A stretch of DNA of 64,000 nt from Bilabrum cf. latius (lineage: Eukaryota; Bigyra: Bicosoecida; Bigyra; Bicosoecida). The position numbers and the translations under genes are program-made. This document shows positions 10,579-21,300 of the stretch, one piece after another (the first letter of the stretch is position 1; each line of letters starts with the position of its first letter). The notes below the pieces were generated by a model. That model made no database searches, was not told the DNA's origin, and saw only the letters and a program-made list of their open reading frames with translations. The stretch spans positions 1 to 64,000 of the forward strand of contig OZ237761.1 of the NCBI GenBank assembly GCA_965178125.1, in the 5' to 3' direction.

Positions 10579-11704
10579 ATGCGCACCATTTCTTTTGATG
10601 GAGCCTGTAACGGAGCTATTGCGGCTGGCGTAGTGGCTGGTGCGTGGCTGTACCTCGGATTGAACGGAAGGCAGTTTTTACTTCAAAGTGGGGTCTCTCC
10701 GCAGTCTGCGAGTGGAATGAAAGCAGTTTCAAATCTACTTGATGCCACTTCCAACGAGGCGGAACCGGAAGCCAGCAACGCAAAGGAGGCCCAAGCTTCG
10801 GAGGTGTCAGCACCATCACTGGCAAGTGCAGCGCTGGCCGTGCTCACTACTTTGTCGACTGGAGCTTACCGCATGACACCATCGCTATTTGATGCGATAG
10901 TTCCTGCATCGTCACTGCGTGTCCAAGCCATGCTTCGGTCTGGCTCGCAAGGCGTGAAAGTGTCCAGCGATGTGTGCGAAGCTGGCATTGCATACCTCGA
11001 GAATGTTGCTGACGTTGCCCTTGAATCGAGCAGGAGTTCTTATCAAAGGATGTCAATTGATCTTGGGATGATCCAGAAAGGAAGGCTTCACCCTTCGCAC
11101 CTGCGGGCCAACGCGATGGACCACTTCTGTCAGGGACTGGAGGAGGACGTGACAGATCCTTCCTACGAGATAAGGGATTGGCTTCAATCTGAGGCCTGCA
11201 AAGGTGTGTGCCACCCAGAAGTATGTGCACGACTTGCTAGGATTGGAGCGCTGCGACCAGTGATGCGAATTCCTTCAGACCAAGTGGCATGCATGCTCGC
11301 AAAGTTCAGGCAGTCACTGCTTGCTACTGCTATCCCGCACTTCCACAAAACAGTCAAGGCTCCGGCAGCATCCGAGCCGGAGCGTTCACGGATCGTACAA
11401 AACTGGTGAGAAAGTGCGTTCAATGTGCCTTCTTTAGTAGGAGTGGACTTGTACGAGTCATATTGACCTTCTTTACCCCTGGTTATGCAGGTACATGGAT
11501 CTTGCATCCGAATGCAGGGGCAGGGTACTTGAGCAGTACGGGTACCCGCGACAAGCAATCTCTATGTTTGATATGATACGAGGAATCGAAGAGCCAGAAG
11601 AAAAACGTTCGAAGCAAGATGCATACGACAGCATTGACTAGCTCGTTTTGAGCAAGTTGAATGCCCCACTTTTCAGAATCAGGTTTGCTGATTTTGCCAA
11701 GTGA
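10579..11704 (+). CDS. Unknown protein with N-terminal membrane segment
   Basis: No family recognised. ATG 10579 opens a frame that reaches a TGA at 11407, but that TGA lies inside a good splice donor (TG|GTGAGA at 11406). Removing 11406-11490 (85 nt, ending TATGCAG) continues the frame through one TAG at 11639 to TGA 11702-11704, giving 346 residues. Residues about 9-25 (CNGAIAAGVVAGAWLYLGL) form one hydrophobic segment, so a membrane anchor or mitochondrial insertion signal is possible. The rest is moderately helical with scattered cysteines (residues 205-225, ACKGVCHPEVCARL). The new C-terminus (YMDLASECRGRVLEQYG) is charged. If the intron is kept, the product is 276 residues and ends at the first TGA. 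Confidence 0.6.
11406..11490 (+). other. Intron of the unknown membrane-anchored gene
   Basis: An 85-nt candidate intron, GTGAGA to TGCAG, splitting a TGG codon. It is inferred from splice-site quality and the coding look of the downstream frame, not from a conserved domain. Confidence 0.6.
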
Positions 11705-13028
11705 GAGGCAAGTTAACATGTAGTGTACAGATTGACATTCATATTTTGTATATTTAGTGGTTAACAAGATCAAGATTCTCCAATTTATCCACATTTAGCA
11801 TTGTCATTAATAACTCTATCGCTATCTATGCTTATCACAAAAACTGTCAATTTGAGTTGATAATGTTGTGGTTGATATCATCGCAAATCAGGCGAGATAC
11901 TTTGGCAGTATATCTATTACAAAGAACAAGAATATATGTTTATTTATTTGTGGCCGTCTCACTTCGTTCACTTTCGTTCAATAGTCACGGTGTTTGAAAT
12001 CATTTGTAGTGATGATGTTTACATGTGTACCTTTTTTTCTAAGAGTATAGGTCTCCATGATTTTTCACATTGACTCACGAATTGATCGTGATATGTCACA
12101 AAGTCGTGTGTATTGAGCCGCCAAATTGCGATTTGTAAGTGCACATGCGATATTCAATTATAGTTTATGTAGGATTCGATGCCGAGACCTAAAGCCATTT
12201 TGCATCCTCAATCGCAGCATCAATTAATATCAATTTTCAAATTGCCTTGCACGCCTCGCGCACCAAAATTCAAGAAACATGCGATTCACTTCAAATGGCA
12301 TTAGTGTCTTCGGTGGTAAGGTGTATCCTACAGTTGTTTAAATTCAATCAAGTTGCCCATTTATGCTTGGGGATAAATTTAAAGTGCCCCGAATTCTAAT
12401 CCCGTATTGCTAGCCTAGTTTCCACGATCATAAAGTAGTTTGAGGAGACAACTTAGAAGTTGCAATTAGGTTTCCTAGCTTTAGGTCTACTATTGAAGCT
12501 GATTGTAATTATCGCATCTACTGCTTAAACTCATGCGAGCTAGATAATAAAAAATGGTAGCAAGTAAATCTAAGTCTTACTTTAAGACACATTCAAGGAA
12601 ATCCAACCGCCCAATCGCCCCATCTCGAAATACTAGGACTTTAATATGGAAGGATTCTTTTTTAGCATCGGGACTGAAAGGCAAGCATACCTTGACATTT
12701 ATCATTCTGGCGAAAGTCTTGTATATACTTGCAACATCTTGACTAGGATATTTTGTGGCTAGATTATCAAGACCACATCAATACATGAATTAATTATTTG
12801 TGACTTGGTGAATGCAATAAGTGCCGCTTTGCCGATTTATTATTCTGTCGGAAGCACTGTAGTTACAGTCGCTGAAATAATCCAATGGTTTGCAGATTTC
12901 ATGAGATCGCCTGCAGTCGTTTGTCCTAAAATATGCTTTGGATGCTTCTGTCTCTGCGCCGATCCTATTGATTCTACCGGAACACACAAGATGTTTCCAA
13001 TATGAATATCCATGTTGCTTACTTTGTA
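11705..13028. other. AT-richer gene-poor stretch
   Basis: About 1.3 kb visibly richer in A and T than its surroundings, with many stops of all three kinds in every frame. The only open frames are shorter than 100 codons and resemble nothing known. I see no tRNA, rRNA or clear transposon ends in it. Confidence 0.6.
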
Positions 13029-13912
13029 TGAATGATGCGTAAGTAGCACCTTTATTGCAAGAAATCAATGAATGTAACTAAGTCATCGTCCAAATAGGCT
13101 CAAAGTATGGTCTGATGCTTTTGCACCTTCTATTGTAACTCGGCAGTCACACCGACTTTCCGATATCTTCGAATCTGGCTTCTCCTGCCTACAGCTGCGT
13201 TGCAGCAAGCTAGCAGGCAACAAGTGGCCTCAGTCGCGAGCCCACCTCGATCCCGTGCGATTGAGCAAAACATGAATCTGCAAGGAGACTTGTACGTGCC
13301 AAAGTGTACAGCACTTGCGGCACGGTGTGGGAAACGAGTGCCTTTGGCCAACGCGCGTAGTTTGGATGCGAAATCTGCCAAGCTCACCTGGATGGCTGAC
13401 ATGCTCGTATGTGTTGATGACGTGTCGAATGCCTTTGCTTGCAGGTTGATTACTATGTAGAAAAATGAATGATGCGTAAGTAGCACCTTTATTGCAAGAA
13501 ATCAATGAATGTAACTAAGTCATCGTCCAAATAGGCTCAAAGTATGGTCTGATGCTTTTGCACCTTCTATTGTAACTCGGCAGTCACACCGACTTTCCGA
13601 TATCTTCGAATCTGGCTTCTTCTGAAAAGTCCTGCCTTCAGTTGCATGTGGGCCATTTGCAGCAAGCTAGCAGGCAACAAGTGGCCTCAGTCGCGAGCTC
13701 ACCTCGATCCCGTGCGATTGAGCAAAACATGAATCTGCAAGGAGAATTGTACGTGCCAAAGTGTACAGCACTTGCGGCACGGTGTGCGAAACGAGCGCCT
13801 TTGGCCAACGCGCGTAGTTTGGATGCGAAATCTGCCAAGCTCACCTGGATGGCTGACATGCTCGTATGTGTTGATGACATGTCGAATGCCTCTACTTGCG
13901 GGGCTTTGATCC
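13029..13912. repeat. Imperfect tandem duplication, unit about 435 bp
   Basis: Copy 1 covers about 13029-13460 and copy 2 about 13466-13912. Both begin TGAATGATGCGTAAGTAGC and stay nearly identical for about 150 bases. They then differ by a short insertion in copy 2 (near 13620-13660, AAAAGTCCTGCCTTCAG) and are alike again through about 13890. Each copy keeps an open plus frame from about 13200 and 13660 (QQASRQQVASVAS, LDAKSAKLTWMADMLV) with few substitutions, and an open minus frame as well. Neither strand gives a recognisable protein. It could be a duplicated gene fragment, a decayed element or spacer DNA. Confidence 0.8.
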
Positions 13913-14271
13913 AACAGCAAAAATGTCGGCAGCGCAATCTGCTCCATCTTGCAATGTTCGGAGCCGGTAGCAGAGCTAATACTGTCCTCAGTTCACTCGC
14001 AAAGCATGTGTCATGGCAGCCGCGTCGATAGTTTCTCAAATTACGACAGAATGTACTGGCAGTACGGCTCTGTGGAACGTGCAGAGATGAGTGTAGTGTC
14101 AACTTCTGCAGACCGTCCGACGCAGTCCGGAATTCATAATTGAGCTTGCCGAACGTTGGGGGACACTGCAGCAAGGCAGGAACAGCAGCACCAATACTGT
14201 TTTGCAGTCTAATGCGCATTCCATAATAATCGTTTGGACTCTGGATTGGCCGGCTCAGTGACGAATTCCGC
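13913..14271. other. Spacer before the Cdh1-like gene
   Basis: No supported gene. It contains the first in-frame stops (TAA TAA at 14224) upstream of the Cdh1-like frame. A missing 5' exon of that gene could lie here, but I found no C-box-like sequence. Confidence 0.4.
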
Positions 14272-16548
14272 ATGCAGTCGGAACGGTAGGTATCGCAAGC
14301 TGAACGGAGCTCACAGGCTGCCCGGTCGGCCATGGCCGGCTGGAGCGGAACCCCTTGGGAAGATGCAATGCCTGGTATATCATCGGGGATTGGTACTGAT
14401 TCTGCAGATCGACCAGTTCGCTCTGCAGGCCACATTGCGGTAGCTGGTCTGGTTGCTGAGCCAGCGTTGGTATCAAGCCACACTCGCGGGCAAGGGAGCG
14501 ATGGATTGCCAGAGTCAAGGGCTCACGCTGCGCACGGAAACATATACATAGGTGCAGTGGGTTCAGAAGCTGCGGACGAGAACATAAGGGGTTCCATGGC
14601 CCTGTCAGCCGGCCTGGCAACTGCGCTGCTGTCCGGCCACACAAACGATGCCTCTGCCACGGCGCCTGCCCACGCTCGGCAGCCGGGCAGACCGCGCCCT
14701 CTCGCCCCCCTCGCGTCCATGGATTCGTCGGAGAGAAGGGTGTCCAGGCGGGCGCCAGCACTGGCCCAGGCTGTGTCGCCCTCACTCTAGTACTCGTCCT
14801 AGTTGCGAGACGCACGCAGCCCAACCGTCGGCGCCCGCTCGAACGGGAGCCCGCGCACTCGTCACACGCGGAGGGGCTCTGCCTCCGGATCCCCACTCGG
14901 TGGCAGGGACCACCGTCGACGAGTCAGAACGCACTCATCACACCGTGCCGACCTCGCGACGGCCATGGGTTCCCCGCTACGGCCCGCTGCGGCCGCAGCC
15001 GGGATGGGGTCCCCTTCTCTGCACTCGTCACACGGATCTCCCCGCTCCAGCGCCCTGTGGAGCGTCCGTTCCTCCCTCCGCTCCTCGGCACGGCCCGGCC
15101 CCCTGCCCCGCGCGCCCGTCAAAGTGCTAGATGCCCCCGGGCTGCTGGACGACTTCTACCTGCAGCTGCTGGACTGGGGCCGGGGGGAGGACGCTGTGGC
15201 GGCCGCGCTGGGCTCCGTGGTGTACCTGTGGAAGGCCCGAGGCGCCTCTGTGCAGGAGCTGTGCGACGCAGGAGAGGGCAAGTCAGTGTGCGCGCTGCGG
15301 TGGAGGCCGTCGGGTGCATCGCACGGCGGTGCGGGCGGGAGCAGCCGGCTCGCGGTCGGCCTCAGCGACGGGCAGGTGCAGCTGTGGGACCCTGAGAGGG
15401 GCCGACAGATCCGTTCACTTGGGGGCCACAAGGGCCGCGTGGCCTCCATCGACTGGGCGGCCGAATCCGCGGGGCACGGGCTGCTTGCCACGGGGGGCGC
15501 GGACGGGAGGGTGCTCCTGCGGGACGCCCGCTCCCCGCGATCCGCTGAGGCCGCGCTGTCGGGGCACCGTCACGAGGTGTGCGGCCTGCGATGGAGCCCT
15601 GACAGCCGGATGCTGGTATCGGGCGGAAATGACCACACCGCGGTGGTGTGGGCACCTGCTGGCACCAGAGGGTCTTCATCTTCATCTTCATCTTTATCGT
15701 CCGACGCGCCGGCTACCCCCGGCGCGGGCCTGTGGCCGGGCTAGCGCGGGCACAGCGACGACCCCCCCGAGTCGGACTCCACGGGTGGATTGGGATCTGG
15801 CTCCGGGTTCAAGCAGAGGGCGGGCAGAGGGCCGGGTGCTCGGCGTGGCAAGGGCTCTGCGGCCATCTTGCACCGCATTGCAGTGCACAAGGGCGCGGTG
15901 AAGGCGCTCTCGTGGCACCCCAGCGAGGCCGGCGTGCTTGCTACGGGGGGTGGGGCCGCCGACCGGTGCTTGCGGATCTGGGACGTGCGCGGCGCCGCCC
16001 CTTGTTCCTTGGCCCGAGTGGACACCGGTTCGCAGGTGTGCAACGTGGGCTGGGCCCCTTCTGGGCGCGAGCTGTGCACCACTCACGGGTACTCAAGCCA
16101 CGAGGTAGGCGTCTGGGGCTGGAAGGGGGGCTCGGGTGCAGCGCACGGTGGTGCGAGGCGGCTGGTGCGCACCGCGCGCCTCAAGGGGCACACGGCGCGG
16201 GTGCTGTTCCTTGCGCTGGCCCCCGATGGACAGACGGTTGTAACCGGCGCAGCGGACGAGACGTTGAGGTTTTGGCGGGTGTTTCAGCCCTCGGGCGGCC
16301 TGCGAGCGGGGGCGGCCAGCCAGGGGTCGCCCATGCCGCCGCCCAGCCCGGCGCACGGAAAGGGCGTGGTGCTTGCACCCGCAGCTGCGATCCATCGGAG
16401 CTCTGTGGCGGCGGCGGCTGCGTCTGGGAGGCAGGGAGCGGGGGCCGATTTGGCGACCGAGGTGCACGCAGGCGGCGCGCGAGTGGGCGCTGGGGACGGC
16501 GGGCTGCTGGCATCCTCCACGCCGGGATTGACGGCGACGTTGCGGTGA
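14272..16548 (+). CDS. Cdh1/fizzy-related APC/C activator, WD40
   Basis: Reads from ATG 14272 to TGA 16546-16548 (758 residues) with TAG sense codons at 14287, 14788, 14800 and 15742. From residue about 284 it matches the Cdc20/Cdh1 family: KVLDAPGLLDDFYLQLLDW, VVYLWKARGASVQELCD, GHRHEVCGLRWSPDSRMLVSG, ADRCLRIWDVRGA, DTGSQVCNVGW, CTTHGYSSHEVGVW and TVVTGAADETLRFWRVF. The DDFYL start, ELCD, and TGAxDETLRFWxVF favour the Cdh1/Fzr branch over Cdc20. Such proteins recruit substrates to the anaphase-promoting complex in late mitosis and G1. The protein ends in Leu-Arg, like the Ile-Arg tail that binds the APC/C. A Ser-rich insert (15675-15700) and the 15742 TAG lie between WD repeats. The 280-residue N-terminus is disordered and I could not find the C-box (DRFIP), so a 5' exon may be missing. 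Confidence 0.88.
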
Positions 16549-16717
16549 CTGCGAGTAACAGTGCAGCATAGGATCGTATGCACTGCTGCAAATGAAGCCT
16601 GGCACAGTATTCTCAACTCCACCTTGGGAGCCGCCAACCTTCGACTCGGAGCGGTTTAGGTGACGGCGTCTTCCGCGAATACAACTTTTGCGACACTGCG
16701 ACAAGCCTACGTTCTTC

Positions 16718-18016
16718 ATGGCAAGTGCAGAAATCGCCTGTACTAGCTATGCACGAAAGAAAGCAGTTGCAGTGATTTTAGGTAGCGCATTCAACGATGC
16801 GTTGGTGGATTCTGGTAGCAAAGTGCAACTAGGCACTTGGTCGCTTACACCAGTCCGTATAGGCGATATAGATTCTATTCAGTTGATAGACAAGCATGTG
16901 CAGGAGTGGATGCAGCGCGTTGCGTCCCCAGTTTATGCTGTTAAATGGCACGATGGCCCCCGGCAAGACGGCGGTGGCGCGTATGTAATGTTTCGACACG
17001 GCATCCCACACGATACATATCCCCATGAAATTGCGTACATGGTAAATATGGCTATATTATATCACCTTGGTGTCGGTAGCGTGCTGGTGACATCAAGTGT
17101 AGGGGTACTAGACCGGAAAATTCCTACGGATGTGCCCATTCTAATCGAGGATATACTTTTGATGGAGAACTTGATGCCAGCAGTTCCATCTCGGCCTGAT
17201 GGTCATTGTTTCGATAAAGATGCACGATTCATGCCGCATGGGAGCAGCGTGTGCTCAGTATGGTGCGATCGACAGCTAGATCTTGGGTTGCCACCGCCCG
17301 GGCACCTGCTCGTCGGCGAGGAGGGTCTGCTCTCCGACGCGCTGTCTAGCTGGCTAGATGACACATGTGGCAGCAGTCATGCATAGAGCAGCACCACATC
17401 TCCGGAGCCTGCTTCGCCCGACGCGTTATCATCACCCGGGCTTGCCAGCGGGGTGCCTGCCACCCTGCGGCCTGCAGACCCCGAGAGCAGACCAGTGGTC
17501 TTCGCATACTGCAGGGGCCCTCGCAGCAAGACCCCCGCTGAGAACAGGGCATGGCGAGCGCTTGGAGCCAGTGTCAATAGCATGACCCTTGGACCCGAGG
17601 TGGTCATGGCAGCCGAGTTGGGCATGTGCGCAGCTGCTGTTGTCGTGGGGCACAAGCGAAGCGAAGGGAGACCGGGCATGGATAAGGAGGATGAGCCTCC
17701 GGGCAAGGCATTGGCAGGTGGTTCTGGCATCGGCAGTGGCAGCAGCAGCATAGCAGACTTGGAACATGCTAGCGCATTGCATGCAGGTGCACCCCCACCC
17801 ACAACCGGCGAGATCCTAGGCCAGCTGGATCGCTCCAAGCAGGCGCTCTTTGCAGTTGTGGATGCCTTCCTGGGGGGTGCCCCCATTGAGGGGGTCAGCC
17901 CCCCCTGCTCTGTGTTCCGGTTCCCTGAAAAGGAGCGAGTGGATGGTTCATCGGCTGGCAGAAAGGCGCGAGAGCCTGTCAGGGGGGCTGGGGCTGCAAG
18001 AGGCAGTGTTGTGTGA
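16718..18016 (+). CDS. Purine-nucleoside / methylthioadenosine phosphorylase-like protein
   Basis: 432 residues from ATG 16718 to TGA 18014-18016, with one TAG sense codon at 17384. Family marks are GSAFNDAL near the N-terminus, the phosphate and ribose-binding stretch FRHGIPHDTYPHEIAYMVNM (residues about 92-111), LGVGSVLVTSSVGVL, and after the TAG the block GPRSKTPAENRAWRALGA followed by NSMTLGPEVVMAAELGM. The latter corresponds to the EGPRFET-AE and NMT-PEVVLA motifs of the trimeric PNP/MTAP family, which cleave purine nucleosides or methylthioadenosine with phosphate. Two departures are odd. The Glu of EGPR is replaced (CRGPR), and the usual base-binding TD/TN after the last strand reads VGHK. 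A Ser/Pro/Ala linker around the TAG separates the halves. Substrate and activity are therefore uncertain. Confidence 0.75.
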
Positions 18017-18372
18017 CTGCCCTCTGACGACAGCATGAGACTCCGGCTCGTACAGATGCACCAATCTTGCTGAACACACCGCCACATGGCCCGTTTTGAC
18101 AGTACCGCACAAAAATTGCTCTCTAACACTCGATACTAACTCACGTAGCTAGCCAACGCTGGTGGTGTCGACTGTAGATCTGCGACATTCGATAGATCAT
18201 CAGGCAGGTCTGCCGGTGGATCCGCCAATATTCGGAGCCACAATGCAGGAAGCTGCCGGTCCTGAACACGCAGGCAAGAGAACCTGCGACGAAAACGCAG
18301 TAAACTTCAAATTTAAGGCAAAGAGTTGTCTACGAGAGCGCCGAGGCGTCGCCAAACGGCGAGCTAGTTGTC
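18017..18372. other. Spacer before the giant ORF
   Basis: About 355 bases. An in-frame TAA at 18301 bounds the giant ORF, whose first ATG is 18373. A short open frame on the plus strand (18162-18392) resembles nothing known and is not called. Confidence 0.5.
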
Positions 18373-21300
18373 ATGCAGGCGATCTTGCGTAGCATAGTTC
18401 CATTCGCTCTCAAAAGCTACTTCCCGATAGTAGAGCTGGACACAGATGCCATCGAGATAAATAATCCGAATAACAATGACACCACTATTTCGATACGCCG
18501 CCCGAAATTTTAGTCGTAGCTTGTTCGGGAGCAAATGCACAAGCTACGACTCCCGTTTGAGCCCGCTCCAGACAGGCCTGGCAAAGCCGCCATGACAATA
18601 GAGCTGATTTCAGTGCAGCTTGATGTCAGTAAGCTCACCACTGTCGCCACTGGAGGGAGCGTGGGCGACAAGCTACCAGTCGAAGTAGTGGTAGAGGGTG
18701 TGCATTTGCGGATGCAAGCTCGCGATAAGGGCATGATAGGGCAGCATTATGGCGGAACAGAGGCGTCTACTGCAGGCGTCGATCATTCTAAATCGGCACC
18801 AGCAGCCTAGCACCCGGACGCGAAGAGCGAGCAGGACACATCCGGGGAGGACGTCACCGACATGGACGTCGTGCTGAGCGTGCACGCCCGGCAGCAGATC
18901 GAGAGGGCTCGGGCGCTGAACCTGCCTCTCCCCCGCGGGTGGACGCAGGACATCACGTCGGAGGGGCGCCGCAGCAACCCCTTCATGTTCCGCATCCTGG
19001 ATGCCATGGTACCTGGGCTGAACCTGAGCGTGCGGGACCTTACGCTCGTGGTGGAGGACACGACCTCGGTCAAGGGGCAGGGATTCGTGGCGGGCATGCA
19101 CGTGGACGAGATCGCATTCAGGGCGCCTCAAGACGGGCCCGGGTCCAGAGCTGGCTGGTCTGTTCCCCGCAGGGCAGAGACATGGTACGAGGGCGTGACG
19201 CACGTGAGCGGGCTGCGGGTGTGGCTGGAGCCCATGGGAGCTGCCTTGCACCTGCCATCCTCAGTAGGTGTTGACAGCAGCTCGGGAGCAGGAAGTCATG
19301 GATCCCCAAGCGCAGTCCCGAGGTCAAGAAGGAAGCGAGGTGCCTCTGGCGCTTCCAGCACTCCAACGGGACAGTAGCAAGCTGCAGGTGGACGATCCAC
19401 GACCTCACCCCCCGCCTCTCCATCCGCGTCATCCGCGCACGCGTTTGGCGGTGCCTCGTGGCACCCCGGCCTGCGACGGTCAGGCACCACTACACATGAC
19501 TGGAACATCATAGACCCGGTCTCTATGCGGGCACGAGTCAGCGTCCAGCAGGGCCTGGTGGCCTGGGCCGAGGGGGACAGGGGGCCCGTATACCCCCCTC
19601 TGGCGCTCGCAGACGTGCACGTCGGGGTGCTCCGATGCAAGGTACAGGAGGCACAGGTCCGGTTTCTGGGGGCAGTGCTGCACGCCACCTTGGGAAACCG
19701 CACCAAGTTCGAGGGAGAGGCTTCTTCAGGTGGGGCGGGGAAGGCGGCAGGCGCGGACGGCGAGCGTGCGGCTCAGAATGCCTCGGTGGCCACAATCGTG
19801 CAGCGGGTGCAGTCGGCCACGTCTGACGCGGGCCAGCTTCTCGGTCTGGATCTCGGCAGCACCAATCGGGTGCTGCAGGAGATGAGCCGGCGGCAGGTCG
19901 AGATGGTCCCCGTTGATCTGCAGAGAAGGGTGGGCATGAAGTCGCTCACGGCATCACCAGCTGCGGAGAACCAAAGAGGGAACGCTGGAGGTGAAGCGAT
20001 TGGTGGATCGGGCGCCTTCGAGAAGATGGGAAGGGGGTCTGCAGGCAAGGCTAGAGGCGCGACAGGAATGGGAAGCGGGGGGGCAGCACAGCGGGGGCGG
20101 CGGTGGTATGAGGTTGCAGCGAGAGGGGTTGCCTCCAGGCGCAATAGAGTGGACCGGAAGCGGCGCCGGCGTGTGTCTAGTAGCGTGTTGGGTGGACACG
20201 AGTAGCACTTGCACCGGATACCCAGGTGGGTCTTGCCACCAGTGCCCGCGCAATCGCGTGGCCGGTTGTGGCTGCGGTACGTATCTCTGGTGTGCCAGTC
20301 GTACCTGGCTCCCTCCCGGGATGGATCCCCGACGAGTGAGGTCCCAGGGCTGGTGCTAAACAAGGTATGGCTCCCTGGATTTGTAGTTTGCGAAATGACC
20401 GTGTTCCCTGAAACAGCCCCTCCGTAGCTGCCGGGGGCAGGGGCACGTTCCGCTGGTGGTAGTGGTACGAGAACCTCGGGTTCCGGTGCCGGTGCTGGTG
20501 CTGGTGCAGGCGCTGCCGCTGCATCGGCAAGTGAGTCTGGATTCGGAGAGGGGGATGACCAGGCGCACGACGGGCGGCCGGTCTCTCGGCGGGTGATCCC
20601 GTTCCATTTGCGCGCCGTGGAGCTGCGCCCACCCCGCCGCTCCGACGCAGTACTTGTGGAGGCCCTGTCTAAGGCCGACCTAGGGCCAGTCCCGCGGTCT
20701 CCCGAGGGATCTTTCGTTGTTGGTGACGGTGGTGCCACGGATCCAGTCGACAGCGTTGGGCCATTGATCCTGCCCAGCATGAGCAGGTCGGTTCGCTCCG
20801 CCTCCCGACTCGCTGCTGCGGCTTGCGCGGAGCACGTGATCAAGAGGTCACCCAGGGTAGGGCTGTCGAGAACAACAGAGCTTGCTAGAAGCCTGACGGG
20901 CCCTCCTTTATCCCCACGGGAAGCAGAAGACAAGCAGATTCTGGAGCGAGTGCTGACCCAGGGTGAGGTGCTGCAGTGCCGCAAACTAGCAACTGCTACT
21001 CTGGTTTCATACGCCCGGCAGCTGCAGCAGCAGCAGGACCAGGTGCAGGCTATGCGCGAGCTAGACACGTGCGGGACCTGCTTTGGCAGAGCGCCCGCGG
21101 TGCCTCCCGCTGCGCCGATGCCTGCAATGGGGCCGGCCCTTCGCTGCCTTTACTAGTCGCACGGCGATTTGCGCGGGGATGCCGCTGGAGCGCCACATGG
21201 CGACACCAAGACCAGCAAGGCCGGGATAAGGCCAACGCAGCAGGGCCTCGTGTGTCTCCCGCTGCCGGCGTGGTAGTGGACGATCTAGCCGACCGGCGAT

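Noticed and set aside
11407-11409. TGA as the true end of the 10579 gene
   Set aside because: The codon is inside a GTGAGA splice donor with a fitting TGCAG acceptor 85 nt on, and the joined frame looks coding; moderate confidence only.
13638-14483. 281-codon minus-strand open frame over the duplicated island
   Set aside because: It runs through the tandem repeat and into the 5' part of the Cdh1-like gene, with no recognisable domain; it is kept only as a remark on the repeat.
19773-21068. 431-codon minus-strand open frame
   Set aside because: It lies antisense within the giant ORF in GC-rich sequence, has no family resemblance, and is typical of shadow frames.
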